Assembly (NCBI RefSeq): GCF_003286085.1
Contig: NW_020825288.1
Location: 8,494,001 to 8,558,000, forward strand
Direction: 5' to 3'
DNA: 64,000 nt
From: Drosophila persimilis
Taxonomy: Eukaryota > Arthropoda > Insecta > Diptera > Drosophilidae
Below, one piece after another: positions 53,973 to 63,800 of this stretch (its first letter is position 1; every line of letters begins with the position of its first letter). The notes below the pieces were generated by a model. The model was given only the letters and a program-made list of their open reading frames with translations, was not told where the DNA came from and searched no databases. Made by a program: the position numbers and the translations under genes.

Positions 53973-54478
53973 AGGCTGGTCTTTCTCTTATATTTTAGTA
54001 GAAATTTGGGACATAAATAAAAAAAAAAATAGTTGCAATAGCAGATGACAAAATGTACTTGATATATATTTTATTATACTAGTCAATAATAAAGCGGAGG
54101 AAATCAATTCTATATGATTTAAAAATCTTGACAATTTTTATATATTGAATCGATAAAGTTATAAATTTCATTTAAAAGTATAAATGTTCCAAGTTTATTT
54201 ATGAATTATTTATTTATTATTTTAGTATGTATCGATCAATAAAACACTTAAATGAAACTGTGTGTCATTTGAAAAGTGGTTTCAAATTTCCCAGGACCAA
54301 ATCGATTCATTGGCACCATCGACTAGGCCATTTGAGACACGTTCTCGGGTTGAAATGGAAACGACATTTCCTAATTTATGCAACACCATTACCGGAGGCG
54401 ACTAATGCCACGCCAGCCAGAGGACACTCCCCACCCAAAAAAAAAAAAAAAACTATTGACAGTCCAGATCCTATCCGC

Positions 54479-54488
54479 ACTCACCTGG
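54479..54488 (-). other. 5' splice site of the first coding exon
   Basis: On the minus strand the exon ends AAGCCAG and the intron begins GTGAGTGCGG, a near-perfect match to the metazoan donor consensus. The junction lies between 54,485 (last exon base) and 54,484. If the frame were read through instead, it would stop four codons later at TAG, which favours splicing. Confidence 0.75.
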
Positions 54489-54782
54489 CTTGGAGTTGCT
54501 GCCAACCATCTGCTGATGCTGCTGCTGTTGCTGCAGTGCCGACTGTTGTTGCGACATTTGCTGCTGCTGCTGTTGGGAATGTTGCTGCTGGCCATTGTGC
54601 TGCAGATGAGCAGCTGTCACCGTTTGCTGCTGCTGTTGCTGCTGGGCGGCTGCGGCAGCAGCTGCTGCTGGATGGATGGCCAGGAGCTTCGTTTCCGGCG
54701 GCTTGTGGGGGCCCATTGTGATCTGCGGTGCACCCATAGCTATAGTCGGTGCTGGCATCATCAGAGTGGACATGGTCAGCAT
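54485..54782 (-). CDS. First coding exon, Ala/Gln-rich N-terminus (candidate Musashi-like RNA-binding protein)
   Basis: Reading leftward from the ATG at 54,782-54,780, the frame is open for 99 codons plus one base. It then meets a strong splice donor, so the exon ends in phase 1. The Met is the first in frame after a TAG 30 nt upstream; a second Met four codons in (ACC-ATG) has the better Kozak context. Residues 1-37 are Met/Pro/Thr-rich (begins MLTMSTLMMPAPTIAMGAPQ), followed by an Ala8 run, several Gln runs encoded by mixed CAG and CAA, and an end in Ser-Asn-Ser-Lys-Pro-Gly. No folded domain is visible, so the segment is a disordered low-complexity N-terminus. In Musashi-family proteins a short variable N-terminus ending in ...PG is followed directly by the first RRM (KMFIGGLSWQ), which suggests Rbp6 or a relative. 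This is inference from the junction and from gene architecture; no RRM exon is in the window. Other polyQ neuronal or transcription-factor genes remain possible. Confidence 0.75.
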
Positions 54783-54947
54783 AATTTGCGAGTGAATTTT
54801 GGTCGCTTTCTACGGGTGTTCTATATCCAGGCGGCCTTAGGGCTTTTGCGCGCTGTTTCTCGACTCCTCAATTGATTCGCTGACCTCTCCCTGCAGTTGC
54901 CTGAACTGTGTGCCAAAGGTCGTGGGTTCGCCTTTGTCGCCACCGTC

Positions 54948-54953
54948 TCACAT
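54948..54953 (-). promoter_or_regulatory. Start-stop element (ATG-TGA) in the leader
   Basis: The third and last ATG of the leader is followed immediately by TGA, 165 nt before the main ATG. Start-stop elements are known to hold initiating ribosomes and repress downstream translation. Whether this one is used depends on its context (CAT-ATG-T), which is mediocre. Confidence 0.3.
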
Positions 54954-55254
54954 ATGCAATGACTGTGGCACTGGCTCTTGCTTTGGCTAGTTCTATGGGT
55001 TGCTTTCTCTTGGCTCGCTCCCGGCTTTCTTAAATATATATATACTTATGTACTTCTATGTATATATATCGTTTTATATATATATAAGTGCGAGTGTTGC
55101 TCCTGTAAACTTATGAAATATGCTCGCTGCTGGGTGCTGGCTGCTGGTTGCTAGTTGCCGACTCTCTATGTATTTTCACTTTTCGAGCTTTTCCTTGTGG
55201 CCTTTGCCTTATGCTGATGGCTCTGCTCTGGCTGCTCTGCTCCTTCTGGTTGCG

Positions 55255-55293
55255 TTACGGCTCGTCCTGGTTCTGGCCGTGTTCGTCTCGCAT
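55255..55293 (-). CDS. Upstream ORF 2 in the leader (12 codons)
   Basis: The second ATG of the leader (context CAC-ATG-C) opens a 12-codon ORF, rich in Asp/Glu/Gln/Asn, ending in TAA. It is one of only three minus-strand ATGs in about 780 nt, so it may be tolerated or retained as a translational regulator. Confidence 0.3.
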   Translation of the reverse strand: MRDEHGQNQDEP

Positions 55294-55443
55294 GTGCTGC
55301 TCTGCTCTGACTTATTACGAGTATTTTTATAATTTTCGTTCGCCTTTCTTTTATGTTTCGCTTATGTGTTTGTTCAACCGGAAATACACGAACTCAAGCG
55401 CACTTGGCTTGTAATTTCTTTTGGCCCGTTCCGTTCCGTTTCG

Positions 55444-55464
55444 TTATGTTGGATATCGTTTCAT
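55444..55464 (-). CDS. Upstream ORF 1 in the leader (6 codons)
   Basis: The first ATG of the predicted leader opens a six-codon ORF ending in TAA, starting about 97 nt after the predicted cap site. It is far from and not overlapping the main start, so reinitiation downstream is possible. It might lower translation of the main ORF. No peptide function is implied. Confidence 0.3.
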   Translation of the reverse strand: MKRYPT

Positions 55465-55527
55465 GGATTTCTTCAGCTGCCTTCTGCCTGCCAGTAATCG
55501 CAAATTATTTCTCCCACTCTATATCCA

Positions 55528-55590
55528 ACGATTATATCCCTAGTTGCTGTTGTGTCTACTGACACAGAACCCCTAGCGGAAATTATAAAT
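55528..55590 (-). promoter_or_regulatory. Candidate core promoter: TATA-like, Inr and DPE
   Basis: The minus-strand TGTCAGTAG contains a TCAGT initiator with +1 at 55,560. Counting from +1, the hexamer at +28 to +33 (55,533-55,528) is AATCGT, five of six matches to the DPE consensus RGWYVT at the required spacing. A TATAAT lies at -27 (55,587-55,582), slightly close for a TATA box. The three together, directly upstream of the ATG-poor leader, make this the best start-site candidate. Alternative promoters further right are not excluded. Confidence 0.4.
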
Positions 55591-56029
55591 ATTCCTGTCA
55601 TTTGAACATCTCGTACGAGACGGTCTGAATGTCTGCTATTCGAATGTCATGCAACGAGTGGAGTAGAAAATAATAATAATATAAAAAAAAAAATCTATTG
55701 CGAATGGAATTGGGTTTCTAAAGTTTCCCAGAAGAGGAATTGCTGGCAATTATTTAGCCGGCAGCTTCCACAAATGAGTTTCGTCGCGCGCAAATTTGCA
55801 GCGAACTTTAGAAGTCACCGACTGAAGGAAAATCATCTGAAAACATTTGTCAAAGTTTAATGAAAGTCGCCCAAAAAGTTTGTGGCTGACAGTGGAAGCC
55901 CTCAGTGGGAAACTGGGCTTAAAGACATCACAGACTATGGATCAGAATAATAATAGAAGTAAGGCAGGCGTGATCTCATGATATGATCTCAATAGATCAT
56001 TTGTAGAGCACTTTCCCCCACAAATAATT
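55591..56029. other. AT-rich spacer upstream of the polyQ gene promoter
   Basis: This interval separates the predicted minus-strand start site from the CpG-rich block. It contains a poly-A run at about 55,682-55,692 and homopolymer-rich AT DNA, and no ORF or repeat I recognise. If the CpG block is a divergent gene, this would be a bidirectional promoter of about 0.45 kb. Confidence 0.3.
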
Positions 56030-56525
56030 TGCCATTATGGTTAATGCTTTTAAGAGCAGTTCGCAGTTCGCAGTTTCAGATTTTCTGTTTCTTTTGGAGT
56101 AACGCACCGGAACCAAAAAGAGACGAGATCAACGCACACACACACCACTCGTATCTCTTCTCTTCAGATATACGTCGTCTATACGGTAACGGAGGTGGAA
56201 CCCAAAGAACAGGAAGAACACAAAGCGTTCGGTATACGTTCGTACTAGACCGCTGGGCGACGCTTTTCTTACTGAACGCCAGCAGCACACGCATTGGCCA
56301 AAAATTCAGAGGCGCTGCTGCCACAGCCACAGCCACTGCCACTGCAACGGCAACGGCAACGACAGCACAGCGGCAGCAAGAGCAAACAGCGACGACGGTG
56401 GCGGTGGCAACGGCAACGGCAACGGCTGAAGACCAGAGCCAGGCGATTTTCCTTCTGCCGACGACGATAATGACGACGGCGGCAACGACAGCGACGTCGG
56501 CGACGTCGGCGACGACAACGACAGG
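56030..56525 (+). other. CpG/CA-rich block, possible leader or divergent promoter region
   Basis: Following a repeated GCAGTTCGCAGTTCGCAGTT motif at about 56,055-56,074, the sequence is rich in ACGGCA, CAGCCA and GACGAC units and almost free of ATG on both strands. This composition differs from the AT-rich DNA on both sides and resembles Drosophila leader exons. No canonical TATA, Inr plus DPE set or donor was found on the plus strand, so I do not assign a start site. Confidence 0.25.
56322..56364. repeat. CAGCCA/ACGGCA hexamer repeat
   Basis: CAGCCA units pass into ACGGCA units; ACGGCA recurs at about 56,408-56,427. It lies inside the CpG-rich block. Confidence 0.65.
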
Positions 56526-56984
56526 ATGCGTTTCCCTACATTTCTCTCCGAGGACGAGAACGAGTCGCCATCGCCGCCATTGCCATCGTTTACAGTACCA
56601 TTTGCGACCGAATACCGTTATTCTCGTCGCTCCGTGACGCGTTCGTTCATGAAATATTCACGAATTGCTCGCTCCCATTCTCGCCAGTGTCTACGTGCTG
56701 CTCCTTCTGCTGCTGCTGTCTCATGCGGCTCTCTGTCCCTCCTCGTCGGCATCATCACATCGCCGGCGCTGCGCTCCGGGCGCCATTCACAACGCCGTCG
56801 TGTCCTGTGGTCGTGTGCCTCGTCCTTTTTCGGCTCGGTTTCGATGTCAGATTCGAAACAAGGCGCAGAATCCGAGCTGGTTCAAGCAGAGGAATTGCGG
56901 AAATTCCCAGCCAAATTTGAATTCAAACAGAAGACCATGACTTCATTGAGCTTCTTAGGTCACATAAATGTAATAAGAATATAA
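56526..56984 (+). CDS. Candidate divergent ORF, 152 codons, function unknown
   Basis: An ATG ORF in a CpG-rich block. It begins MRFPTFLSEDENESPSPPLP and has an Arg/Ser-rich middle and an Ala-rich stretch near residues 57-66. No domain is recognised. The 420 nt upstream (56,048-56,468) holds no plus-strand ATG and is CA/GCA-rich like a leader, but the minus strand is nearly ATG-free there too, so strand evidence is weak. Base composition turns sharply AT-rich at about 56.94 kb, close to the stop. The overlapping +1 frame (56,653-56,940) has high GC3 and encodes a signal-peptide-like hydrophobic stretch but lacks an ATG, so the true frame, if any, is uncertain. GC-rich DNA has few stops, and chance is a serious alternative. 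Confidence 0.2.
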   Translation: MRFPTFLSEDENESPSPPLPSFTVPFATEYRYSRRSVTRSFMKYSRIARSHSRQCLRAAPSAAAVSCGSLSLLVGIITSPALRSGRHSQRRRVLWSCASSFFGSVSMSDSKQGAESELVQAEELRKFPAKFEFKQKTMTSLSFLGHINVIRI

Positions 56985-57671
56985 TGAAAATATTGTAAAT
57001 TTAAACCAGAATATTATTCTTAAATATTTGTAAAATATATTCCCTATCAACTCTTGGAAATTCCCCTATTATGTTAATTTCTCTTTGCCGCTACATGTCT
57101 TTCGAGCAGTTTCGAAGAATGGTCTTTATGCTGTCTAGCCGCAGAATTCCCAGTATTTTTATGGGCTTTTGCCTTAAACTGTTATACTCAGGACTGTTAT
57201 TAGCAGAATATCTGAAAAGCCTTTACGCTGAAATTATTTCACTGGCACGTTCCCTTCAGTTCTTGGGTCTAATTAACTCTTCAAATTCTCAGTCAATCAG
57301 ATTTGAACACGAATCCAACCACAGAAAAATTTGACTTGCATAATGCCAACTTAATTGAGAAGATGGTATTCGTACAGTTTGAGAATCCCACGCATAGGTG
57401 GCGAATGTTAGACGCGAGACAGTCAAATGTCAGGAAATGTGAGAAGGGTTTCCATTCTGTTGGCACTAGCTCTCGCGCTGGGTTAGAGTGAGGTTTGGTA
57501 TGTAGCTTTTAATAGTATTTCTTGTATCCTTTAACCACATCGACATATGTACATCGGAACTATTCTTCCCCCTTCAGCCATTTCCAAGCCATAATTATAT
57601 CCAGGGATAACAAACGGCAAGATGCAGTGTCAGTTGCAGTCACCTGGTATTCCCCTTCATTCGCGTTGTTT

Positions 57672-57699
57672 CTTGTATCCTTGTATCCTTGTATCCTTG
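57672..57699. repeat. TTGTATCC 8-bp tandem repeat
   Basis: Three and a half copies of TTGTATCC; a single copy also lies at about 57,515. Confidence 0.75.
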
Positions 57700-60275
57700 T
57701 TCTTGTTGCTATTGTTTTTGTTATTAACATACTTTGGCGTTGACAGCGGTGACAGGGCGTTGAGGTAATGTTTCACGGAACGGGGAGTAAATGGGGAAAA
57801 GCCAGCAGAAAAATAGAAGTAAAAATACATAATTGCATGTAATTTAGCATGCGACATTATCATTGTTCTGCTCGTATTTTTCAAAAGTGCAAAGGAGAAT
57901 AATCCAGTCGGTACCTCGACTGTGATATACCCGCTATTTAGGATTGGTTTATATAAGCGATGAAACTTTGATACTTTTTTAGGCCACACCTTTACAAGTA
58001 TTTATGATTTTAAACATTGCATAATGTCCTATTTTTTTTTCTATTACAAAAATCTACTCGAATACAATAGGAATGCCCTAAGGGACTACTACTACTAGGT
58101 ATAATTAGCTTCACACAATATACACACACTGGCACACAATATGTAAGTCCCTGTCCTGCCTTGTGAGAGTGAGAGGTCGAGTCGTCGGAGTGTGTGAAAG
58201 GGGCAACGGCAGCGAATTCGTGGATAGCGGACAACGGGCTTTGAGTGTCTTTTGTACCCTTTTTACTATTCCTTACACATATTGTATGTATGGGTGGTTG
58301 TGTGTGTATGTGTGTGTTGCATGTGTTTAAATGCAGTACCAACAATTGCAACAACAAGAAAGGGAACAAGAACCGTAGCAACCAAAGTGACGTTAACAAT
58401 AAGAAGCAATGTCTCCCTTCAGAGCGATGCAAAAGGCGAGCCGAGAGCTCCATTCTTTGGACTCTTTCTCTCTGTTACTCTGTCTCTGATGGACAAGGGC
58501 TGATTCTTTTTGTTGTATGTGTGTTTGTGTGTGTGTGTGTATGCGTGAGTGTAACTGTGTTTGTCCTAACAATTGCCCTTTGAATTTTTTAAATCACTTT
58601 AAATGAAAACAACAACAGGATTCCCTTTTCCATCGCGTTGACTTTTGCCTTTTGTTCTTCGAGCTGCGCTTGTTAGGTAAATCAGCACCACTTTTGTATC
58701 TGTGTGTCTGTCCGTGTGCTTGCGAGTGTATGTATGATTGTATGAGTGCTTGGCAGAAACAACAACCTCATCAGGGGGAAAGTTATAACGTGCTTAAGCG
58801 TCTTTAGCTGAAATGAGGCTAAAAATATTTGCTTATAATGGAGTGCACGACTGTGTGAGTGTGACCTGTGACCATGCACATAAGTATGCTGTCTGTGTGT
58901 ATGAGAATCTGTGTGAGGGACGACAGAACAATGGCGCATTGGGTACTATTGTTGTTGCTGTAATCCCAGCACTTGTCTGCCCCCTCAAACATATAAGCAG
59001 AAAATTAAGGCATTGTTAAAGCCAATTAAGGTATTTAGTGAAGGGCCGCACCCGTCGCCGAGGAGTGTGGACACAACAGAGCGTATACTTGATATTCCGT
59101 GGAGGATGACAGCACCAGACTTGAGGTTGGAATGAGCTTGACGGTGGTGCAAGCAGGAAATTAGGGTAGCAGTTGGAGAACGAAGAGATTAAATCAGAAC
59201 TTAAGTTTCAAGCAGCTGAATTCAGCTCCTCTGGAGCTCCATTGTAGATACAGGTTATAGTTAAGAGTGATTATTTTTCATTGATCCCTGTCTTACTCAT
59301 TCACATTAATAGTTCAAGAATGACCACACATAATTGATGTCTTCCCAAAACCTTTATATCCTATTATTGTTGTAGCTTACCCTGTAAGCTCTGTTAATTT
59401 ACCTTAATTTCAGGCAAAATCTAATCAGCCTCGAGCCCCAATCAAACCCAGGAAAGAGCAAACCACAGCAAACATACCACTTCTCGACAGAAACAGAGAG
59501 TCAGACGGGTCATGGAAAGTCCCTTTCAAGATTTTAACTGCCGAAAACAAAGGACAACTAAAAAGGGAATGAATTTTGGGGGAAAACGATGGTGGAAAGC
59601 TATGCGGGAAGTTAGGGAAATGTTTGCATAGAGAGGTGAAGAATGTAATGGTGATGCTGCAGAGATGGACAATCCACGGGTGAAGCTGTGAGCAAGCACC
59701 TTTTCGGACAACACCCAATGGCTGACAGTTTTGAGCGCCTCCTGGGACGATTTGTAGGGGACGTTGATGGCTGCCCTGCAGAAGGGCAGAAACTGCCACT
59801 AAATAATTTCATGTTCGCAAGCTGAAGACGACCCCGGACTTTTGTCCGAAAAAAAACCCACTAAAAAGCTAAATAAGTAAATTATATATGCATGTCCGTT
59901 CAGACCGACCTGCTCGGCCGGCTTTTAGGCGCCACCTAATGGGGGTCACACTTGGAGACTTACATTTTTAAATAGGTGTGTCAGATAATGAAAATAAGTA
60001 CCAGGCTGGGGACTGCAGCCTCTGGTTACAGCTTACAGCATCAGTAAAGTTACAGCAGTGCCGGCACATACCCATCCACATCCACAACCATCCACATGGT
60101 CGCGCGGGGGGATTGTTGTACATTTTTTTGGGCTGCGGTGTGTCACAGTTTTTGTTTTCCTTGCTCTCAGCGTGGCCGTTGGCCGGGCTGTTTGGGCTGC
60201 AGTGTGCCCCCGTGGCCATTCCCTCACTCTCTTTCGCTTTCCCTGATGTGGACATGGCTTGTAGGCTGCTGCTGA

Positions 60276-60302
60276 TGCCAGTGCCAGTGCCAGTGCCAGT
60301 GC
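60276..60302. repeat. (GCCAGT)4 hexamer repeat
   Basis: Four perfect GCCAGT units preceded by a GCTGCTGAT stretch. Confidence 0.8.
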
Positions 60303-60794
60303 CGTAGCCATTTGCCTTTTAACTTGGCTAACGATAATTTGTTTGGGCAACTGCCAGCGCTGTTTTGCCACCGCCGCCGCTGCGTAATGAATTTTTATGC
60401 TCCTTTAATGTACTTTACGCAGATATGAAATTATGTGACCAAAGCGACCGAATCCACGCGCCCCACTCCCACTGCCACTCCGATACACTCAGCATCGCTT
60501 TGAGACCCGTTTGCCTGTTTGCCCTGTTAATTATTAATATTTTTTAATTAAAATGTGCACTAGCCACAAAAACACACAAAAACACAAACATGCCTCTTAG
60601 GCAAACACACAAATGGGTGCTAAAACTGTTCGCAAAAAGGTTGTCGCCACCCAGAGAGAGAGTTCTGGAAAATCATACAAAAATCACACGCACGCACAAA
60701 AATAAGGAATAAGCAAACACTGAATCAGTCGGAACGGAAAACTTTATTTCGGAAAAAAGCTGAAAATGTGGCATTTAAAATGGGGAATAACCAG

Positions 60795-60835
60795 ACACAG
60801 AAAGAGAGAGAAAGAGAGCGAGAGAGAGAGTAAGA
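60795..60835. repeat. GAGA-rich tract
   Basis: An almost pure GA purine tract with several GAGAG pentamers, the core recognised by Drosophila GAGA factor. Function is not shown. Confidence 0.5.
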
Positions 60836-63800
60836 TGGAGAGCTCGTCAGACAGTCAGATAAATCTGCACTGGAGATGGCCAAGGAAATGCCCGTATGAA
60901 TTATCGCATTCGAATAAAGCCAGCAAGGCCTCTCTTTTGTGTGAGTGTGAGTGTGTGCCCCCTTCCGTATACTCGGATCTGTAGCTCTTTTGTGCGAGTG
61001 TAACCAACTTAATGTAGCGCGAAATAACTCGAATAATTCAAATGTGCGACTGTAACGCTGGTTGCCAACGCGTATGCATGACCAAATTATGACTGCCAAT
61101 AATCAAGACAGAAGGCGTGAACATTTGCAGCAAGAGTTATGCAGATCCAAGTCGATTTTATTCGACGAATGAGTTAGGGCGTACATTAAAATTGAAGGAA
61201 AGAGATTAAAGATTTATGCACAGTTTTCGGCAAGAAGAAGGGCATCTTTTAGTTTTTTTAAATGTCTATCCGATGCTCGTAGAAATCAGGAAATCAATGC
61301 TATTGACCCTGTTTCAATTATAGATTTTATCCACCGATTGTTTGATTAGATAGTTCCCAATTACCGAGTATTTATGGTTCATTCTCGATTTCAGTTGTTG
61401 GCTGGGAATACCGCTTATACGGCTATTACAGCTGGCCTTGGCCATTCGATGGCCACGCGCCTCCAGCCGGAAGTGGCGCGTCCCATCGATTTGTCTCTGT
61501 CTTGGTTCCAGTCAAAGCTGTAGCTTTTGGCACAATTTACTGTTTAAGTAATATTTTGTTACTTCGGTGCGGCGGACATTAGTAGCGTAGCTGCAGCCGT
61601 GGCACAGAGAACGGAGCACAGAGCACAAGGGGAAAGGGGGAAAGGGGGATCGAGACTGCGAGAGAGTTACACTTACTGCACATAACTGTGTAATTTATAT
61701 TGGCCATTTCGCTTTGACTCTCCTCTCGCATGGCACCCAAAGTGCTTTTGCGACAAAGTAAATTGTAAAATGTCACCCATAAAGCGTAAATTGTAACAAA
61801 AAGCACTCGAGGCCACGCAGTGATTTAAATTTTGTCGTCTGTAGGCTCCAGCTGTAAAGTTATGTGTATCTGTAGCTCTGCTCCATCATGTTCCGGTTCC
61901 AGTGCCAGTTTCATTTCCATCTCCTGTGCCGGGGTTCCGATTCCCCCCCAAGGCAAAACGCAGCTGGCAAGGGAATCTCCGGCTTTGGTCTGGGCCCTGG
62001 TCTAGATGGTGCTCTGGTCTGGTTTTGGGGACTTCTTTGGTCTGGGGCCAGCACGCCACTTGGCAGCATTGGCGACAAGTTTTTGTACCCCGGCTGGCAA
62101 GCCGAACTTGCTGGCTTTTCCACGCACAGGCACAGGCACACGCACACTCACACCAAGACCCACAGCACAGTCAATGTCCGTCCGTCCGTCTACAATTTAC
62201 ACAATTCATAATTCATGCAAAAATATTGTTCATACCAAATATATAGAACGAAGCGATGCCCTGGCGATGGCGATGGCGACGTCGGCGCATATAAATTTCT
62301 GCATTTGGTAGCCGGCGGCAGCCGCAGCCGCAGCTGCAGTTCTGAACTTTAATTATATCAATGTAAGTGTAAGTAAAACTGTAACTGTGTCTGTGTCTAT
62401 GCATGTGCATGTGTGTGTGTGTGTGAGTGTTTGCGTATGTTTTAATTGAGTTTTGGTATGCAAAACACTGGGCCAAAAGTGACAAATTGATTATCAATTC
62501 TCATGCCTTATGCAGTCACAGCGCGAGCGTGCCCTTTAAATATGATTACAATTTCAGAGCTTTCAAAGCTTAAAACTTGTAACTATTAGAAATGCATTTG
62601 ATGACTTCCAGGACTTAGGATCTTCGAAGCTATACTGTGGAAATTCTTCGGCAGATGCCTTGGAGGCAACTGGGAAAAAACCGTTGAATCTTGCAACCTT
62701 TAGACTGCTGCACGAATTCTTAAGGTACTGCGCACTCTGCTAGGAATTTGTGGGCCCTTTTCCTATACTATACATTGCGTTTAGCTGCCACGGATTCTGC
62801 AGCTTCCATTTACTTGGATTTTAAAATTTAAGACCTTAAAGCTGCTTCCTGGAATCCAAGGAGGAGGCAGTCCTGCCTGCCTGATGGCAAATTAAAAACG
62901 GAAACAATTTATTTCACGCACTATTGAACTTTAGAATGAACCATTTTTCTTTGCCGCAATTTGAGCAAATATTAATTTTTTCCGCTCTCTCCAGCTGCCG
63001 GGTAGACTCTCGTCGCCGTCTCCGGGTACACCGCTCCCTGCTGCCTCCCCTCCCCGCCCACCATGCCTCTACCCTGCCGTATTCATGAACCTGTCCGCAA
63101 TGTCTGGGAATTCCATTTTCTCTTACAACTGTGCGACTGTGTCGGCAGAGTTTTCTCTTTGGTTCGTGCCTTCTTCATACCCCCTTTTTTTTGCTTTTCA
63201 TTTTTCGTTTTGTTCCACACGACGTGGACGACGACAATCAATTTTTCTTCATCACAAAATTGCATTCTTCAAACAGAATGAGCGTGAGAGAAAGCGCACA
63301 GAGGACGAGAGAACAAGGACCAGAAAGAGAACCGAGTCGAAGAACACAAAAATTCGCACTTTATTCATTTCCGTCCGACCAGTGGCCCCGGGCACATAAA
63401 ATGTTGTCTGTCTGTCATTTGGCTGGCCACGGACCCGGTCCCAGACCCAGACCCGGACACGGCATCCCGACATCGAGTCGCACACTCCGGCAGTCGTGAC
63501 CAGCGCTTGGGTGAAGCGCTTCCCATCTCCTGAGCAACTGCACTCCTCTCATCATTCCGCATGCTGTATTTTGAATTCATTAATCAACTTTCAAATCTTA
63601 CCACAACAAACAAAACGAGAAGCTCGCTCCAAGGATAACCGTGGACAGGGGTCGGGAGTCGGGAGGCGGGAGTTGGGGAGCATCCTCAATGGAACATCGA
63701 CATCGTCCCCACTGTCCGGGTGGCACTTTGCACTAATTTGCGGCTGCTGCGCGCTGACAGTCGGAACAAGCAGCGCGAACCTTCCACAGCCACTGGCCAC

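Larger units (their letters stand above)
42946..54470. other. Intronic DNA between the coding exon and ratchet site B
   Basis: It holds a (TG)20 tract, several minisatellites and AT-rich DNA at 53.5-54.3 kb, plus an A16 run just inside the intron at about 54,437-54,452. No second exon of the minus-strand gene is visible. Confidence 0.4.
1..54484 (-). other. Giant first intron of the polyQ gene (extends beyond the left edge)
   Basis: After the donor at 54,484 no minus-strand ORF in the next 54 kb shows a recognisable domain flanked by splice sites. In particular, no Musashi-type RRM residues appear in any listed minus-strand frame. Two consensus ratchet sites in the same orientation (42,894/42,895 and 25,170/25,171) support continuous transcription across this space. 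Long introns with ratchet points are typical of Drosophila neuronal and developmental genes. Small exons of fewer than about 20 codons could be missed by eye. Confidence 0.5.
54783..55560 (-). other. Probable 5' untranslated leader of the polyQ gene
   Basis: Between the candidate start site and the initiation codon there are only three ATGs on the minus strand but 15 on the plus strand. This strand asymmetry is expected of a translated mRNA leader and hard to get by chance. The minus-strand sense is A-rich with AGCAACC/CAGC-type motifs typical of long Drosophila leaders. No convincing intron is needed to join the promoter to the exon. Three short upstream ORFs are listed separately. The 5' limit depends on the predicted initiator and could be wrong by hundreds of bases. 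Confidence 0.5.

Noticed and set aside
54227..54875. Long plus-strand Leu/Ala-rich frames over the polyQ exon
   Set aside because: They are antisense shadows of the CAG/CAA and GCN repeats of the minus-strand exon.
55300..55340. Second TATA (TATAAAAA) with TCAGAG initiator on the minus strand
   Set aside because: Spacing is only about 23 nt, too short for a TATA box, and there is no DPE; the 55,560 site fits better.
57071..57334. 87-codon ATG ORF in AT-rich DNA
   Set aside because: No domain, splice or poly(A) signals; length is within chance.
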